DNA of 64,000 bases from Amborella trichopoda (lineage: Eukaryota; Streptophyta; Magnoliopsida; Amborellales; Amborellaceae): the NCBI RefSeq assembly GCF_000471905.2, contig NW_006499728.1:4835614-4899613 (forward strand), given 5' to 3'. The translations under genes and the position numbers were made by a program. Of this stretch, positions 1-11,967 are shown in pieces (position 1 is the first letter of the stretch; the number at the start of each line of letters is the position of its first letter). The notes under the pieces are model-generated. The model saw only the letters and a list, made by a program, of their open reading frames with translations, was not told where the DNA came from and did not search any database.

Positions 1-160
1 TCGTCCGTCGTCGTCCCGTCCGTAGTCGATGGCGTCGTCACGGAGTACCTACGTCTTCCTAAACTAGGAGTGGTAGGAAAGTAGTACGATTGTACGTCTC
101 TCTCTCTCTCTCTCTCATCAAATTTAGTCAAACTACTCTCTCTCTCTCTCTCTCTACCCT
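1..160. repeat. Window edge with two CT microsatellites (GNA1 5' leader)
   Basis: Two (TC)n tracts lie at about 97-116 and 136-155, just upstream of the GNA1 start codon, so they probably fall in its 5' UTR or proximal promoter. CT-rich leaders are common in plant genes. The first 90 bases are unusually rich in CGT/GTC strings and look unlike the rest of the window. They may be low-quality sequence next to a contig end (inference). Confidence 0.6.
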
Positions 161-168
161 CAGTGCCT

Positions 169-624
169 ATGGAAGAAAGCACAGAGGCGTTCCTGGTTCG
201 AAAACTGGAGCTCAATGATTACTCCAAGGGCTTCATCGAGCTCCTGTCCCAGCTCACGGCATGCCCCCATATCACTGAAGAAGACTTTCACTCTCGATTC
301 CATGACCTACAATCTCTAAGCCAAGATCACGTCATTTGTGTCATAGAAAACCCTAATTCCCATGAAATTGTGGCCACTGCTTCACTGTTCGTGGAGAGAA
401 AGTTTATCAGGAACTGCGGAAAAGTTGGTCACATAGAGGATGTGGTTGTTGATTCTAGGGTTAGGGGATTGGGATTAGGGCAAATGGTGGTGAAATATTT
501 GTCGGATTATGCCAGATCGGCTGGCTGTTATAAGGTTATATTGGGTTGTGCTGTTGAAAACAAAGGGTTTTATGAGAAGTGTGGATTCAAGGAGAAGGGT
601 GTTCTGATGTCATTATATTTATGA
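169..624 (+). CDS. GNA1: Glucosamine-6-phosphate N-acetyltransferase (GNAT family), single exon
   Basis: The product is a 151-residue GNAT-fold enzyme. It transfers acetyl from acetyl-CoA to D-glucosamine-6-phosphate, a step towards UDP-N-acetylglucosamine for N-glycans, GPI anchors and other glycoconjugates. Seen in the sequence: the block GHIEDVVV at residues 87-94, the acetyl-CoA pyrophosphate loop RVRGLGLG at 97-104, and the C-terminal VENKGFYEKCGF at 129-140. These are hallmarks of eukaryotic GNA1, and the length is close to the roughly 150 residues usual for plant GNA1. The frame is open two codons further up from a GTG at 163, but the first ATG is at 169 and has G at +4, so it is the better plant start. 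There are no introns, as expected for plant GNA1. No signal peptide or membrane segment is evident, so a soluble protein is expected. The stop is TGA at 622-624. Confidence 0.93.
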   Translation: MEESTEAFLVRKLELNDYSKGFIELLSQLTACPHITEEDFHSRFHDLQSLSQDHVICVIENPNSHEIVATASLFVERKFIRNCGKVGHIEDVVVDSRVRGLGLGQMVVKYLSDYARSAGCYKVILGCAVENKGFYEKCGFKEKGVLMSLYL

Positions 625-2558
625 TAAATGAATCGATGGTAATTGTGATTTTCTGCGTTTTGATTTCTTTGAAGTTTTAAGCCTGTGGTTTCCTTTTCTT
701 ATTTTTTCTGATTCAAAGTCGATTCCTTGTTTTCATTTTTATAGGCATTTGTGCCTGTGTTTCCATTGATGCATGAATTAAGAAATTTGATATGAAGAAT
801 TAATGAACTACACTAATTTCTTTCTTTATTGAGTTTGTATAAATTATGTCTCTGATGAATGTAATGATAAAGCCAGTGATGTGATGCTTGTATGCTGAAT
901 TCTTGATTAGCACCCATTTGTAATGAGTTTGTGAGATTTGGCTTGGAAGTTTGTGACTCCCAAATTGGAGGTTATTTATTTGGACCGTCCGACAGTTTAG
1001 TTGATTTCTTTGAAACGGGACCAAACTGGGTCCGCGTGAAAAACATCAGGAACAGGCCTGACACTCGCTGGTTCCTGAGGTTTCTTTGTTATAACTTGGC
1101 CGAGTCCAACTCAAACTCTGCTAAGTCTGGAGCACTGACTCTGACTCAGGCCTGAGTCCAAGTTAGAAACACTGGTCTGGTTTGGTTGGGTGAGATTCTG
1201 TTGTTATTTTCACTAGGATTCTCTTCTTTTTTTTGGCTGGTACTTTGGGTTCCAATTTGTGGTAGTTGCTTATAATACGAAACACCTAGGCTCGTTTCTT
1301 TCTTTTCCTTATTTGATGGAAATGTGTCTTATTAGTGAAAGATTTGGGTCTTCATGAAAGAAATAGTTTAATATAATAAGTTTTTTGAGTGAGTTTTAAC
1401 TAGTTCAATATAATTAGTTTATGGAGGAGTTTTTCTTGTTAACATAATTTTGATGGAGCTAGCATCAGGGTGGACCAAAATTATTTGCACAAAATTAGTA
1501 ACTAGTAGTTCATTACATCCAGTATGTTAAAGAATGTTTCTTAAGAAAACAATTAGAACAATTGCCTTATAAGGCATCATCCACCATTCTGTCTTGAGTC
1601 CAATTTAAAGAAATTTATTAGACTATATTTCTTCCAAATATATGCCATTTAATTTTTTTTATGTTAGTTAAAAAATTTAAGACTTGTCATTTTTTTAATG
1701 GAGAACTCAATTTTTCTCATCCTCAATTTGTATTTATGAGAAGTCATTCTAAAAGAGCTCAAAGAAAGTTCGAGTCCCAGTGAGTTTTCCGAGTCGATTT
1801 GCTTGTAAGCCATTCGGCAATTAGGAGGCACCCTCAAATCTTGAAATGCACCAGCATGGATTTGCAAAGTGTTTTCAAGGTCCCTTCATGGGTAGCTTCG
1901 CTTTGAAGGGAGTAAATTGTTACTTATTTGGAAAGTTCATTATTGGATGCAGCAAGGGCTTATAATTTCAAATTCAAGCTTGCAGTCAATTTGTACCTTC
2001 ATTGTTAACAATCATTAAGCTCTCTTTAATGCAAGCTACAAAGGGAACTTGGGACCAGTGAATTATGATCGTTTTTTCTCTTTCTTGGTATGAGGTAATA
2101 ACTTTAGTTTCTAAGTAGGGCCTCTAGGGTTATAGATATCTTGTTGAGGATACCTACGTTCTTCTTAAGGGATTCAGGTATTTGTGATAGGCCTATCAAA
2201 ACCTACTGTTATCTTGGGTGTACAGCCTAATGCTTTTAGATCCCTTTTAAAGGGAAACATTGCTCCACTGAATTTGTCATTGGCATTTGAAAGAATATGT
2301 TTTCTGTGATATTTATGGTTTATTTTTATAGGTATGTGATCTCTATTGTAATAAGTTGTGACTAATCATATACACATGAGGTGATTTCAGTGGCTAATAG
2401 ATAAGAAAATGCCATTATATCGCAGGAGGGGTCTTGAGGACTTTTGTCACTAGTTTTGTTGCACTGATAATTCACTGAAAAGAAGAGGAAAAATAATACA
2501 AAAAACTTATTTTTAACTGTCATCTCACTAGAAGTATATTATTTATGGGAACAAAGCC
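625..2558. other. Intergenic, GNA1 downstream region
   Basis: This holds the presumed GNA1 3' UTR and then ordinary AT-rich non-coding sequence. Open frames here are short and overlap on both strands, with no recognisable domain. I see no clear repeat-family member. Confidence 0.5.
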
Positions 2559-3050
2559 TGTTAGGGATATAGTTTAGAAGACTCTAGAGGCATGTAGAAA
2601 GGCCATAGTCCATGTGAGAGTAGAAAATTCTATAATATGACGTGCAAAATGTGAGGAACCCTCTAGAAGCCAAGAGAGCTCGAAAAGGGTCCATAACCAT
2701 TGGATCGTCGCCATGTGGAACGATCCTTGCCATTGATTCCAAGGCCACCCCACCCCTATGGAGGGGAGGACCCTTGTTTGTTGGGCATCAAGTCCTGACT
2801 GCTCATGTGTTGTAAAGCTGAGTCTATTGTAAAGCTTCTCTTCTTACATCAATACAATTTGGTATTTTCTCATGTGCTTGCCTGGTTTCTTTGTGCTGTT
2901 AATTTTCCCTAGTACTTGCTGTGGTCTGAGGGTCTTATAGGCAAAGACACCTAGGTGGGGCTACTGGGTAGGCTGACTTAGTGCAATTAGAAGGTTGGGA
3001 TACTAAGTGCCACATGGACTAAAGCCAAATCAGACTAGAAGTCCGTGACA
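2559..3050 (+). mobile_element. Putative Copia-like LTR (5' LTR remnant) followed by a degenerate primer binding site
   Basis: A 492-bp segment begins TGTTAG and ends GTGACA, so it has the TG...CA form of a plant LTR with short TGT/ACA inverted ends. Directly after it, at about 3052-3066, is GGGTATCAGCAGAAGC. This resembles the initiator-Met tRNA primer site (TGGTATCAGAGC) with a small insertion. No second LTR, no gag/pol frame and no flanking duplication is visible, so this would be a truncated 5' end. The assignment is an inference from the ends and the primer-site resemblance only. Confidence 0.45.
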
Positions 3051-4885
3051 GGGGGTATCAGCAGAAGCCGCAACCACTACAATTTTCTTTGTAACTATTA
3101 TTTGCTGTAAATGACATTTATCATTTACAAGGAAAGGCAATTAGCCTCTTCATAATATAATAATCCTAACAACCCCCTATCCTTTCTAGAAATGTGTCAA
3201 AGTAGGTCATCAATAAGTCGGCGCAGTCTTCTAGAGACTTCAATGGAGCTCCTAAGAAGGAATAGAAAATCCACAAACTTGTCCCAAAAAGACAGGAAAT
3301 CCAAGTTACTTTGAGTGTGTCCGAGTGAACTTGTCAAATGAGAAGCCTAGTTTTGGACAGGAGACTGGAGACCTCAGTGTTTTTGACTAGCAAAGTTCTC
3401 AACGAGCAAGTTCTTGCAAGGATTTGACCATATGTCTGTTCAAGTATGGCATATAAAGAAAACTCCCTAAAAAAGGACTCATTTCTTATCTCTGAATGTA
3501 TCAATTTATGTGACCGCACTGACTTTCCTCCTTTATATTATGTGACAGCACTCAATTTAATTTGTTCATTATAAAATAACAAGAACAATGGGAAAAGGCT
3601 CTGATGATGATGATTATAAAATAACAACGGCATAAAAGATTTGCAAATCTGCAAGAAAAATTTATCTTGGTCCAATGAAATTGGGTTCAGCAGCTAGTAG
3701 CTGCATTTTATTAGACTTGTCTATAACTGGGGAAAAAAAATTACAGATTTGTTTATTAAAGAAAAACATTTTGAATAGATGTGTCACATAATATCATGCT
3801 AATTTGGAGTTACTTTTTCTTGTTTTGGAAACTTCACAGATTTGGATACTATTATTCTTACCAGTATGCACTTGCTGTATATTTCTTTTATGAGGAAAGT
3901 GCACAAAGGTACATTCTCTGATTCTTAAGGAGATTCTGTGTAGTTATTCCTCGATGGCGATCTCCATACCATATCATCTGTAATATTTTAGTTCTATTGG
4001 CTTCTTGTTTAGCCTTGTATTACAATTGTAGGGCATGCGTGAATATAAGTTTGTGTCTATGATCATAAAGGAAACCTGGATAACTTAGTGTGGTCCTTAT
4101 GTCCTTGTGCTTAGCATGCCAACCAAATAATCCAGAAAGCACGAGTAATTTCCTGTTCTGGTTCTATAATTTATCTACAGTGAAGTATGTAACCGATTCT
4201 TTGCTTTCTAGATGAGATTAGGAAATGCATTGTCTCTGTATCTGCCCCTTACCTACTCTTCAATGGGTGCCTTTACAAAAAAGGCTTTTTCCATCCAAGG
4301 AATTGGAAGAGTGTAAGACATGCCAAAGATGCAAGGCATAAATTGTAGCCTGATCAATGAAAGATGAAACAAATCCCAAAACATTTCCTTTCCTTCATTT
4401 TTTTATTTATATTTTTTCCTTTTTGATGAAATGTTAATCGATCTGACATGGAAGAGCTTTTTGTTTCTTTAAGTTTGTTTTCTGCAGCAAGGCCATTTCT
4501 TTTGTGTGTGTGTTTTTACTTTATATTGTTGGTAACATGGTTTGTGACACATGGACTTCTCAAAGGTCACATATGCACGTATGATTTCGGGCTGTAATGC
4601 AGTACTGCTGGGTTGGTTGTGATCTTTGGCCCTGGTTTTCCAAGCATCAGCTGTCGGCCGATTTTTTTTTGGATGAAATGTAATTGATTTGACGTTGGAC
4701 AAAAAATCTCCGTAATTTTCAAAGAAAAAAAAAGGGTCCATTTCATCTGTGTGACTGTTAAAACTTTATATTGCAGGTAAAATGGGTTGTGAGGTCACAT
4801 ATTAAGGGTTTAAAAAATGGATCGGTGCCTTGGATCGGGCACCTCAAAAATCCATCCGGATCGGTGAATCGGATAGGGAATGGGC
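3051..4885. other. Intergenic, possible LTR-element interior debris then unique-looking DNA
   Basis: No coding region is recognisable. The part at 3150-3530 follows the putative LTR and may be retroelement interior, but no protein motif can be read. The remainder is AT-rich with short homopolymer runs. Confidence 0.4.
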
Positions 4886-5045
4886 TAAATCGGTCAGATT
4901 AAGCTTTAAAAAAATTATTAAAATTCATTATAAATATTGTTTTTTAGGAATTTAATAAAAAATGGGGGTACTACATTATTAACTTTCATTTTTTTCATCA
5001 ATATATGAATATGGAGATGTTCTTTTCCTATATGAACTTATGTTG
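4886..5045 (+). repeat. Dispersed repeat family G, copy 1
   Basis: It shares an extended diverged match with 5157-5315. In both, an 'atcggt..gatt' start is followed by AT-rich sequence, a 'tttttaggaat.caataaaaaatg.gggtactacatt' stretch and 'gagatgttcttttcc'. Class is unknown. Confidence 0.6.
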
Positions 5046-5156
5046 ACCATTAAATGTACATCACACAAAAGAAAAATTATAGAATTATTATGGATGGAGT
5101 ATATAATCATTCATGGTCTGCGATAAGAATGGATAAAAAATGACCACCAAAATCTC

Positions 5157-5315
5157 GAATCGGTTGGATTCGGCCTTAAAATTTTAAAATATTATAAATA
5201 ATCATTATAAATGTTGGTTTTTAGGAATCCAATAAAAAATGAGGGTACTACATTGATAACTTTTTATTTTGTTACATAAATATGCGAATATTGAGATGTT
5301 CTTTTCCTGTATGAA
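5157..5315 (+). repeat. Dispersed repeat family G, copy 2
   Basis: This is the direct-orientation partner of 4886-5045. The two copies are about 270 bp apart, start to start, so this may be an old local duplication. Confidence 0.6.
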
Positions 5316-6234
5316 GATTCTCATCAAACATTTATTAAAACCTAACTAAATACAATATTATACATTGAAATTAGAATTATTGATTTGTATTTTATTATTT
5401 TATCATCATTTTACTATACAAATAAGAATAAACTTGAAATTCGTCTTATAATATAATCTAATTTAAAAATCTAATTACAACTACAACAAAAAATAATATA
5501 TTGCATAATTTCTAATGTAAATAAATTAATATATAAAATACAAGATTTGATTATCATTGTAATTAGTATAATTATTAGTTACAATATTATAATAAATGTG
5601 ATTAAAAAACAAGGATATAACCCTCACAAATAAATAAATCTAATGTATAATAATTAGTGTTGATATAAATGTAGAATTTAGTAACATAAATTTGCAATTA
5701 TATTTTAATAAAATTAGGAAAATAAATAAAAAAATTCATATTTGCAATGCGAGATAATTGATAAAGCAACTTGAAATAAATTCTAAAGCGGTATGAGTTA
5801 GTATTATTTTTCGTCTCTTAAAATATCTCATAAACTAGTGTTTTTTTTAATGATCAATAAACCAGTATTAGTATTATTTTTTGTTTCTTTTAATATCCCA
5901 TGAGCTAGTAAAATAATTTCATATAATTATATTAATTTTTGTAAATTGTTATATGGAATTTTATTTTTGTAATTATATACAATTAAAGATTAATTATATG
6001 TACTTTATGTTTGTATATTATAAAAAAAATAATAATTAATTTTTAAAAAATAAATAAATATAATTAATCTTAAAAATAACTATAGACCATTTCATTTGTT
6101 ATCCCTACCTAATGCAAACACCGTATATTACGCCTAAAGCATGGTGAATGTAATCCTGTACAAATGGCATCTATATTTTGTAGCAGTCCTCATGGGTGAT
6201 GAAAATCTCCCAAAATGCCCCATTCACGAAGCTT
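5316..6234. other. Very AT-rich non-coding stretch
   Basis: A/T-dominated sequence with many short runs of A and T. I see no open frame of note or repeat-family member. Confidence 0.5.
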
Positions 6235-6430
6235 GCAAACTCTACATTTTTTTCAAAGGACAGCAGCCTACCAGTTCGGAATTAGATGTTCCATGAGAAT
6301 TATCGCAATGGCTCAAATGTCTGATTTTTGAGTAATAGACGCTCAAAGGTGGTGGATTTGGATGTGTAGACGGTGAAGATCGATGTGGTCGCAGAGGCCA
6401 AAATCAGATATTCGAGATAGAAATTGCGAG
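6235..6430 (+). repeat. Dispersed repeat family J, copy 1
   Basis: It matches 18885-19100 in the same orientation with substantial divergence. The shared core includes 'cagcagcctaccagt', then 'tgtctgatttttg', then 'aaaat.agatattcgata'. It is probably a relic of a larger element. The short overlapping ORFs here are not convincing genes. Confidence 0.55.
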
Positions 6431-7210
6431 ATTTTATGCGGTACGGTAAGAAAGTTCAGCTGGCCTGGCAAGTTTTTCAATCCAGAAGTGATTTTGATGG
6501 AGAAAACCAATTTTTTAAGAGGGTGTCGCTTTCGTGACTTTAGTCCAAGGCCGTCATTTCTTGTATAAGGGTCTGATATGAAAGTTAGCATCAATAGACT
6601 CGTCACAGTTCTTTTCAAATGGCCAAATGTGAGGATTCTGTTCCCTTCATTCTCTAGTCAAGAGAAAAGAGCAGTGAATTCTAAAATAGTAGTGTTTTTG
6701 AGTGGGCCGACGAACACAAATCAATTGCTCCGTCCTTCGGAATGACCAAGAATTCCTGAGTGTGTTGGCGAAGAAAGAAGGCTAGCATGAAGCAACTTGA
6801 CTCACTTTATGTTATGTCAAGGATTCGCCGTATTGCAGCCTAGTTCTTCCCCGATCGCCAATCGAAGACTCCTCAAACGGATGGCCAAAACGACACTTGA
6901 CAACTAATAATGTAGTAGTAACCTCCAAATGAGGACTGATCTATCAGTTTCCGGCTGACTCGGAGAGATTGGATTATTATAGAAAAAAATAAAATTTAGA
7001 TTAGTAACTTTTGCCTGAAAATGTTCAAAGAGATTTGAGAGTTGATACAAAGAGATAGAGTAGCAAGGCCACCGGATCCAATTCGAGGTAACATTCCCAA
7101 TTTGAACGAGAAGAAGGGCATGTATACACTAAGAACCTTTACTTTTGGAATGAGGAGATCATAAGTATTATTGAATGGTGGATGTGAAATTTTGTAGTTG
7201 AGGATGTGTC

Positions 7211-7493
7211 AATTGTGACCTCCCTTTCTGTATCAAAGGTAAATGGTTTTGTCTTTCTTAGGTAAAGTATATAATGAAACCATTTACCTTTGGTACAAGA
7301 CGGTCACAATTAATCTTGACCATTTGATGTAAAATTGAATGGCTGTATTTATTTCATTGACCACATTCAAAGGTCAAAATAAATTTCCTTGAACTTTGTG
7401 ATGCACCGAAACTCTCGGATTTCATATTGGATGGTTATAAGTAATTATGACCTCTCTATACCAAAGGTAAATGGTCTGGTTGTATACAACCCC
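7211..7493. mobile_element. Family D short TIR element (MITE-like) with adjoining inverted fragment
   Basis: Arms of about 38-40 bp at 7211-7250 and 7275-7312 are near-perfect inverted repeats built on 'aattgtgacc...aaaggtaaatggtt'. From 7261 to 7493 the layout is that of a complete family D unit: a left TIR, a centre with 'ccatttgatgtaaaattgaat', and a right TIR reading 'gacctctctataccaaagg...'. Related units lie at about 52925-53155 and 61398-61608. Family D is about 200-230 bp long. The adjoining 7211-7260 piece looks like the right end of another copy. Confidence 0.6.
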
Positions 7494-7503
7494 TTTTTCT
7501 TAA

Positions 7504-7875
7504 AGAAAAAGCTTATATAGAGCCAAGGCTCTAAACAATCAAATTGGAGCCTACCTCAAAAAATTCACTAGAAGAGGTTGTTTTGATGCTCAAATATCCT
7601 CAAAGTGATCATCTCGACATCAAAATGTATGGACAAGAGAAAAAAATGGATTTCAAGTTTTGGAAATAATGTATTTTGAAATGCTTTTTGGACCGTCATT
7701 TTCAAGTTTTCATATCTATACTATTTTTAAAGCTTTAAACTTTATAAATAAAGATGAAAATATATGTTAAGGCTATCACAAAGATTTTCAGTATTGAAAT
7801 AGAATTTGTCGACACTATTTGAAAGTAGGCTCTAATTTGATTGTTTAGAGCCTAAGTTGCATACAAACCACACCC
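7504..7875 (+). mobile_element. MULE-type MITE, subfamily A (copy A1), 9-bp TSD
   Basis: This is a 372-bp non-autonomous element. The TIRs of about 50 bp contain 'gctctaaacaatcaaatt' on the left and its complement 'aatttgattgtttagagc' on the right. A perfect 9-bp target duplication, ttttcttaa, flanks it at 7495-7503 and 7876-7884. It has no coding capacity. The 9-bp duplication and long TIRs indicate a Mutator-like origin. Confidence 0.85.
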
Positions 7876-7964
7876 TTTTCTTAATGTAGCATTTTAAAGT
7901 TCAAAAAAAAAAAAGTAAAAAAAAATAAAAAATGTATAACTGATTGGGCAAAAAATCTAAAATA

Positions 7965-8075
7965 AAATTTCTAGAATGTTGTGACATACTTCAGTTTTTA
8001 CATCTGATGACTAAGAACAATTGTGATCTCTTTGTACCAAAAATGAATGTCTTGTAATATACAATCTCATTTGTA
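7965..8075 (+). repeat. Family D fragment (right half)
   Basis: It retains the family D right end, 'acaattgtgatctctttgtacca' in form, and ends near 'atacaatctc'. The left half is missing. Confidence 0.45.
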
Positions 8076-8924
8076 AAGCTTTAACAAAATTTAACTTCTC
8101 AAAAAATCATGCCAAACAAATGATAGGTCTCAAGCTGGTTCACCTATGTTTTAAGTATAATAGAGACAAAAATTGGTTTTTTGTGAAAAACTACTCCATT
8201 TGGTTTCGATTGAAAATTGGAAATCGTTGATATTTGCAAATGGAACACGCTCTAGTCACTTCAGGAACAAGCATTATCTATTATGGTGTCATAGATAATA
8301 TGTTTATGTGCGCACGTTACGTGGGCACCATACTATTCTGCAATCCTTACGCCCAAATATGAAATGCCAAAGTATTTTGCATATTGCCCTTTTAATCCCT
8401 CATGTAAATCCAATTTAGAAATAATTTAAGACCCCACATTTTGGGGATGTAACCTCTTAGACCAATAGACTTAACCTAATAAAAACAATACCAAAATAAA
8501 TTTTTTATGAATAAGAGAAAAAATAATATCTCGAGATTGAACAAATACCTTCAATTTTTGAAGTGCAAGATCAAATTTTCTTTTAAAATTAATCATGTGT
8601 TAAATTTTTAGGTGGTTTTCGAATTTTCAAACTGAAAAAATCTTTCCAAGTAAATCTTTTGACTGAGGGAATAAATACACACTCTGCTTCTGCAGGAACA
8701 CATCATACATGCTAGTAGGAAAATGGATGGGCTGTTGGGTGTTCACTCTTCTTTTAACATCCAATTTTATCGGGGAAAGGTTTATACAAGGGAAATATCC
8801 GATGAGAGCATTTTTATACAAGGGAAATATACGATGACAGCATTTACTTTTTATGCAAGAAGGTTGTGAAATTAGGGTTTTGATAATGTGTGATTGACAA
8901 GGCGCAATGTTCAAAGCAAAATTT
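8076..8924. other. Non-coding stretch between family D fragments
   Basis: AT-rich with no domain-bearing frame. The reverse-strand open frame at 8627-8941 has no recognisable family. A short local duplication, 'atacaagggaaatat', occurs at about 8786 and 8816. Confidence 0.4.
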
Positions 8925-9028
8925 CTCAGATGTTGTAACACATTTTAATCTATTAAATATTACATTCAATAGCTAATAATGATTGTGACCTTCTTGTATA
9001 AAAAAAAAATAGTCTTATAGTATCTAAT
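8925..9028 (+). repeat. Family D fragment (right half)
   Basis: The sequence 'gattgtgaccttcttgtat...agtatctaatccc' matches the family D right end. It abuts MITE B1 directly. Confidence 0.45.
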
Positions 9029-9167
9029 CCCTTATATAAGTTAGCAACCTTATAATATATAGTAAGATGCACCTAAAAACTCCATGAAAGAGGTTGTTTT
9101 CATGCCTAAAAACTCTCCAATTGATCATTTCGAGTTCTAGATGTACATATGTAAAAAAATGATAATA

Positions 9168-9182
9168 AAGGAATTTCAAGCC
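9168..9182 (+). repeat. LINE target-site duplication, left copy (15 bp)
   Basis: aaggaatttcaagcc lies immediately before the LINE and recurs exactly at 11953-11967. Confidence 0.85.
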
Positions 9183-11952
9183 AACAAAAATTTTGGGATC
9201 TTGTTTAGGATAAATTAGTGGTATTGGTGAAAGAGTTTTTCCTTAGAGATCACATTTTTAAAAGAATTAACTCAACCTTCTTGGCATTCATTCCAAAAAA
9301 ATCAGTGAGCAAAGAGCTTTCCGGTATCAGGCCAATCAGTTTGCTCACGAGTGTTTATAAAATCATTGGTAAAATCTTAGTTGAATGCCTTAAAGTGGTC
9401 CTGCCCTCCCATATCTCAACCTCACAATCTGCTTTTATCCAGGATCACCAGATTATAGATAGTGTTCTGGTAGCGTAAGAATATATTCATTCTCGAGTAT
9501 TGAGTAAGAAGGCGGGTGTATTGTTGAAATTGGATTTGGAGAAGGCTTATGACAGGGTTGAATGGGGGGTACTGTTAGAGATTATGAAGTTGATGGATTT
9601 TGGAGCCAGATAGAGGAGTTGGATTTATAGTTGCCTTTCTTCTGCCCATTTTTCTATGATCTTCAAAGGTAGTCAATCCTATTGGCTTTTTTAAAGCTTT
9701 TAGAGGACTTCGTCAAGGGGGTCCACTCTCTCCCTTCTTATTCATCATTTATGCTGAATGCTTTAGTTTTAATGTTGTCTAGGATTGAGAGTTTGGGCAC
9801 CTTTAAGGGCTTCTAGATTGCAAATTCTGATATTACTGTTTCTCATTTACAATACGATGACGATACTCTCATTTTTTGTGATGCGGAGGCAGAACAACTG
9901 GGAAATATCGTGAGATTTTTAAAAATTTGCGAAGTGGTTCTGGGAATCAAAGTTAATTTTCACAAGTCATCATTGGTAGGTCTTAATTGTGCAGGGTCGG
10001 TGGCATATAATCTGGCCCTCGTAATGGGGTGTAAAGTGGATTCTTTCCCCATCACCTATCTGGTGTTTCAGATTCAAAATTTTCTATTGTCGTATGGGAT
10101 AAGATTATTGAGAGGGTGCAAGTCAAACTTGATATGTGGAAGTATAAATATCTATCCCTGGGGTGTAGGATAACTCTCTTAAGATCATGTTTGGCCAACG
10201 TTCCTGTATACTAGATGTCGGTGATTCAAATTCTAGCTTCGGTAGGGAAAAGAATAGAGAGAATGACGAGAGATTTTCTGTAGGTTTGCATGGTGAGAAT
10301 AGGAAGTTTCACTTGCTTAGATGAGATAGAGTTTGTACCCCTAAGCGTGAAGGAGGGTTGGGAATTCGGAATGTAAGAAACTTTAATCTTATTATGTTGT
10401 ATAAATGGTGGTGGAGAAGTATTCACTTGAAGAATTATCTTTGATACCAAGTTTTGGTTAGTAAATATGGAATGGATAGTTATGATTTATGGTTGGGTGG
10501 TGGTAGAGGTAAGTAGATTTTTATATGTGGAGAGCTATTTCTAACTGTAGGCCAATGATCTGGTTACTTCAGGTGGAATATTGGAAGTGGTAAGCATGTT
10601 TTATTTTGGCATCATAAATGACTTGGGGATTTTCCTCTGAAAATTGCATTCCCAGACCTTTTTCATGTGGCTTCTAACCAAAATATTTTTATCTGTGATG
10701 CTATGGAGAGGAGAGGACAACAGTTTTCTTAGAATATACCTCTCATTTACAGGCGTCTAAATAATTTGTTGCTGTCCCAATGGTGTTCGATGATGGAACT
10801 CTTGGATAAAGTCTATATCTCACAAGATGCAGATGATGTGTTAGTATGGGAGATTGAAAGTAATGTTATTTTTTCTATTAAATTCTGCTATAATTTATTC
10901 TTTCATGATCGGTGGAGATGGTCTTCTCCCCATCTTTCCCAAATTTGGAGATGGCAAATTCCCTATAACGTTCAAGTGTTTGTGTGGTTGGCTGCGCAAG
11001 ACAAGATCTTAACTATAGACAATCTTCATAAAAGAGGGAAAATTTTGCTAAACATTTGTTTGCTATGTAAACAAGACGGAGATCAGTTGCACATCTGCGC
11101 TCCATTGCCCTTTTACTTCTAGACTATGGCATTGGTTAATGGGCTGAGTAGGAGTTTATATGGCTTTGCCTTAAAGTTTGCTTGAGTTTGTTTATCAGTT
11201 TAGTTTTCCCTGCCTAAAGTTGGTGGTGTAATATGGAAAATTGCAAAAGGTGCGATCCTCTAGGAAGTATGGAAGGAGAGAACTAGGAGAACGTTAGAGA
11301 GGTCTACCATGTCTTTTGATAAATTACTTCAATGAATTAAGCTTTCTATTTGGTCATGTCTCTCAGTGTCCAAGGAGGGTTGGGGGATCTCAAAAGTTGA
11401 TGTCATGGTTAATCTCTAGTCTATTCTCTCTTGGTGTGCATAGATGCCGGCTAAAGAGTTAATGGGTGGCCCCGCCTATGGGTTGTCTAAAGTTAAATTT
11501 GATGGATGTTCCCTAGGGAACCAGGGCCCAATTGGTATTGGAGGTGTTTTTCGAAACTGTTTTGGAAGTGTTATGTTATCTAATGCGGGGCCTATTGGTG
11601 TTGCTACAGCTAACTTTGCGTAGTTATGCGCCATGCTTAGGGGTGTGGAATTCTTCACGGATAGGAATTTGGGTAGCACCTGTATGATCGAAGGAGATTC
11701 TTTGAACGCCATTCAATGGTGTAAAAAGGAGCAGAAGGTATCAGGGGAACTTCGATCTTTATGATTGCAAGTTATGGACGCTTTTATGTCTGTATCTGTT
11801 TATTTTTCCCATATCTATCGTGCAGCTAATGGTATTCCTGATACCTTAGCTAAGGGTAGAGTCTCTCTCGCGTTTCTCTTACTATTTCTGGTAATGTAAT
11901 TTCCTTTTAATCCATCAATAAATTTTTTTGAACATTGACAAAAAAGAAGAAG
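9183..11952 (+). mobile_element. 5'-truncated non-LTR retrotransposon (plant L1-type LINE), inactive
   Basis: A 2.77-kb element reads in order: reverse-transcriptase N-part with FIPKK and GIRPISLL (9218-9478), the block LDLEKAYDRVEW (about 9526-9561), the polymerase site read as QYDDDTLIF (9850-9876), a zf-RVT-like Cys-rich linker with SQIWRWQIP and CLLCKQ (10750-11105), and an RNase H domain with KFDG, EGDS and YRAANGIPDTLAKG (about 11470-11860). It ends in an A/G-rich tail. There is no endonuclease domain, so it is 5' truncated. Many stops and frameshifts break it. The usual YADD catalytic motif reads YDDD (A to D). A perfect 15-bp target duplication flanks it, which fits target-primed reverse transcription. 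Confidence 0.9.
9218..11870 (+). pseudogene. Broken LINE ORF2 (RT, zf-RVT, RNase H)
   Basis: This is the coding part of the LINE above. Open pieces are at 9218-9478 (RT start), 9910-10173 (RT thumb region) and 10766-11122 (zinc-binding linker). An RNase H segment around 11470-11870 is interrupted by stops. The RNase H keeps the order D (FDG), D (EGDS) and the closing N-x3-D of ANGIPD, so its homology is clear although it is dead. An open frame on the opposite strand (11476-11712) is a shadow. Confidence 0.85.
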
Positions 11953-11967
11953 AAGGAATTTCAAGCC
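11953..11967 (+). repeat. LINE target-site duplication, right copy (15 bp)
   Basis: It is an exact repeat of 9168-9182, directly after the A/G-rich LINE tail. Confidence 0.85.

Noticed and set aside
1760-1780. T-arm-like phrase gttcgagtccc suggesting a tRNA
   Set aside because: No acceptor, D-arm or anticodon-arm pairing could be built around it on either strand.
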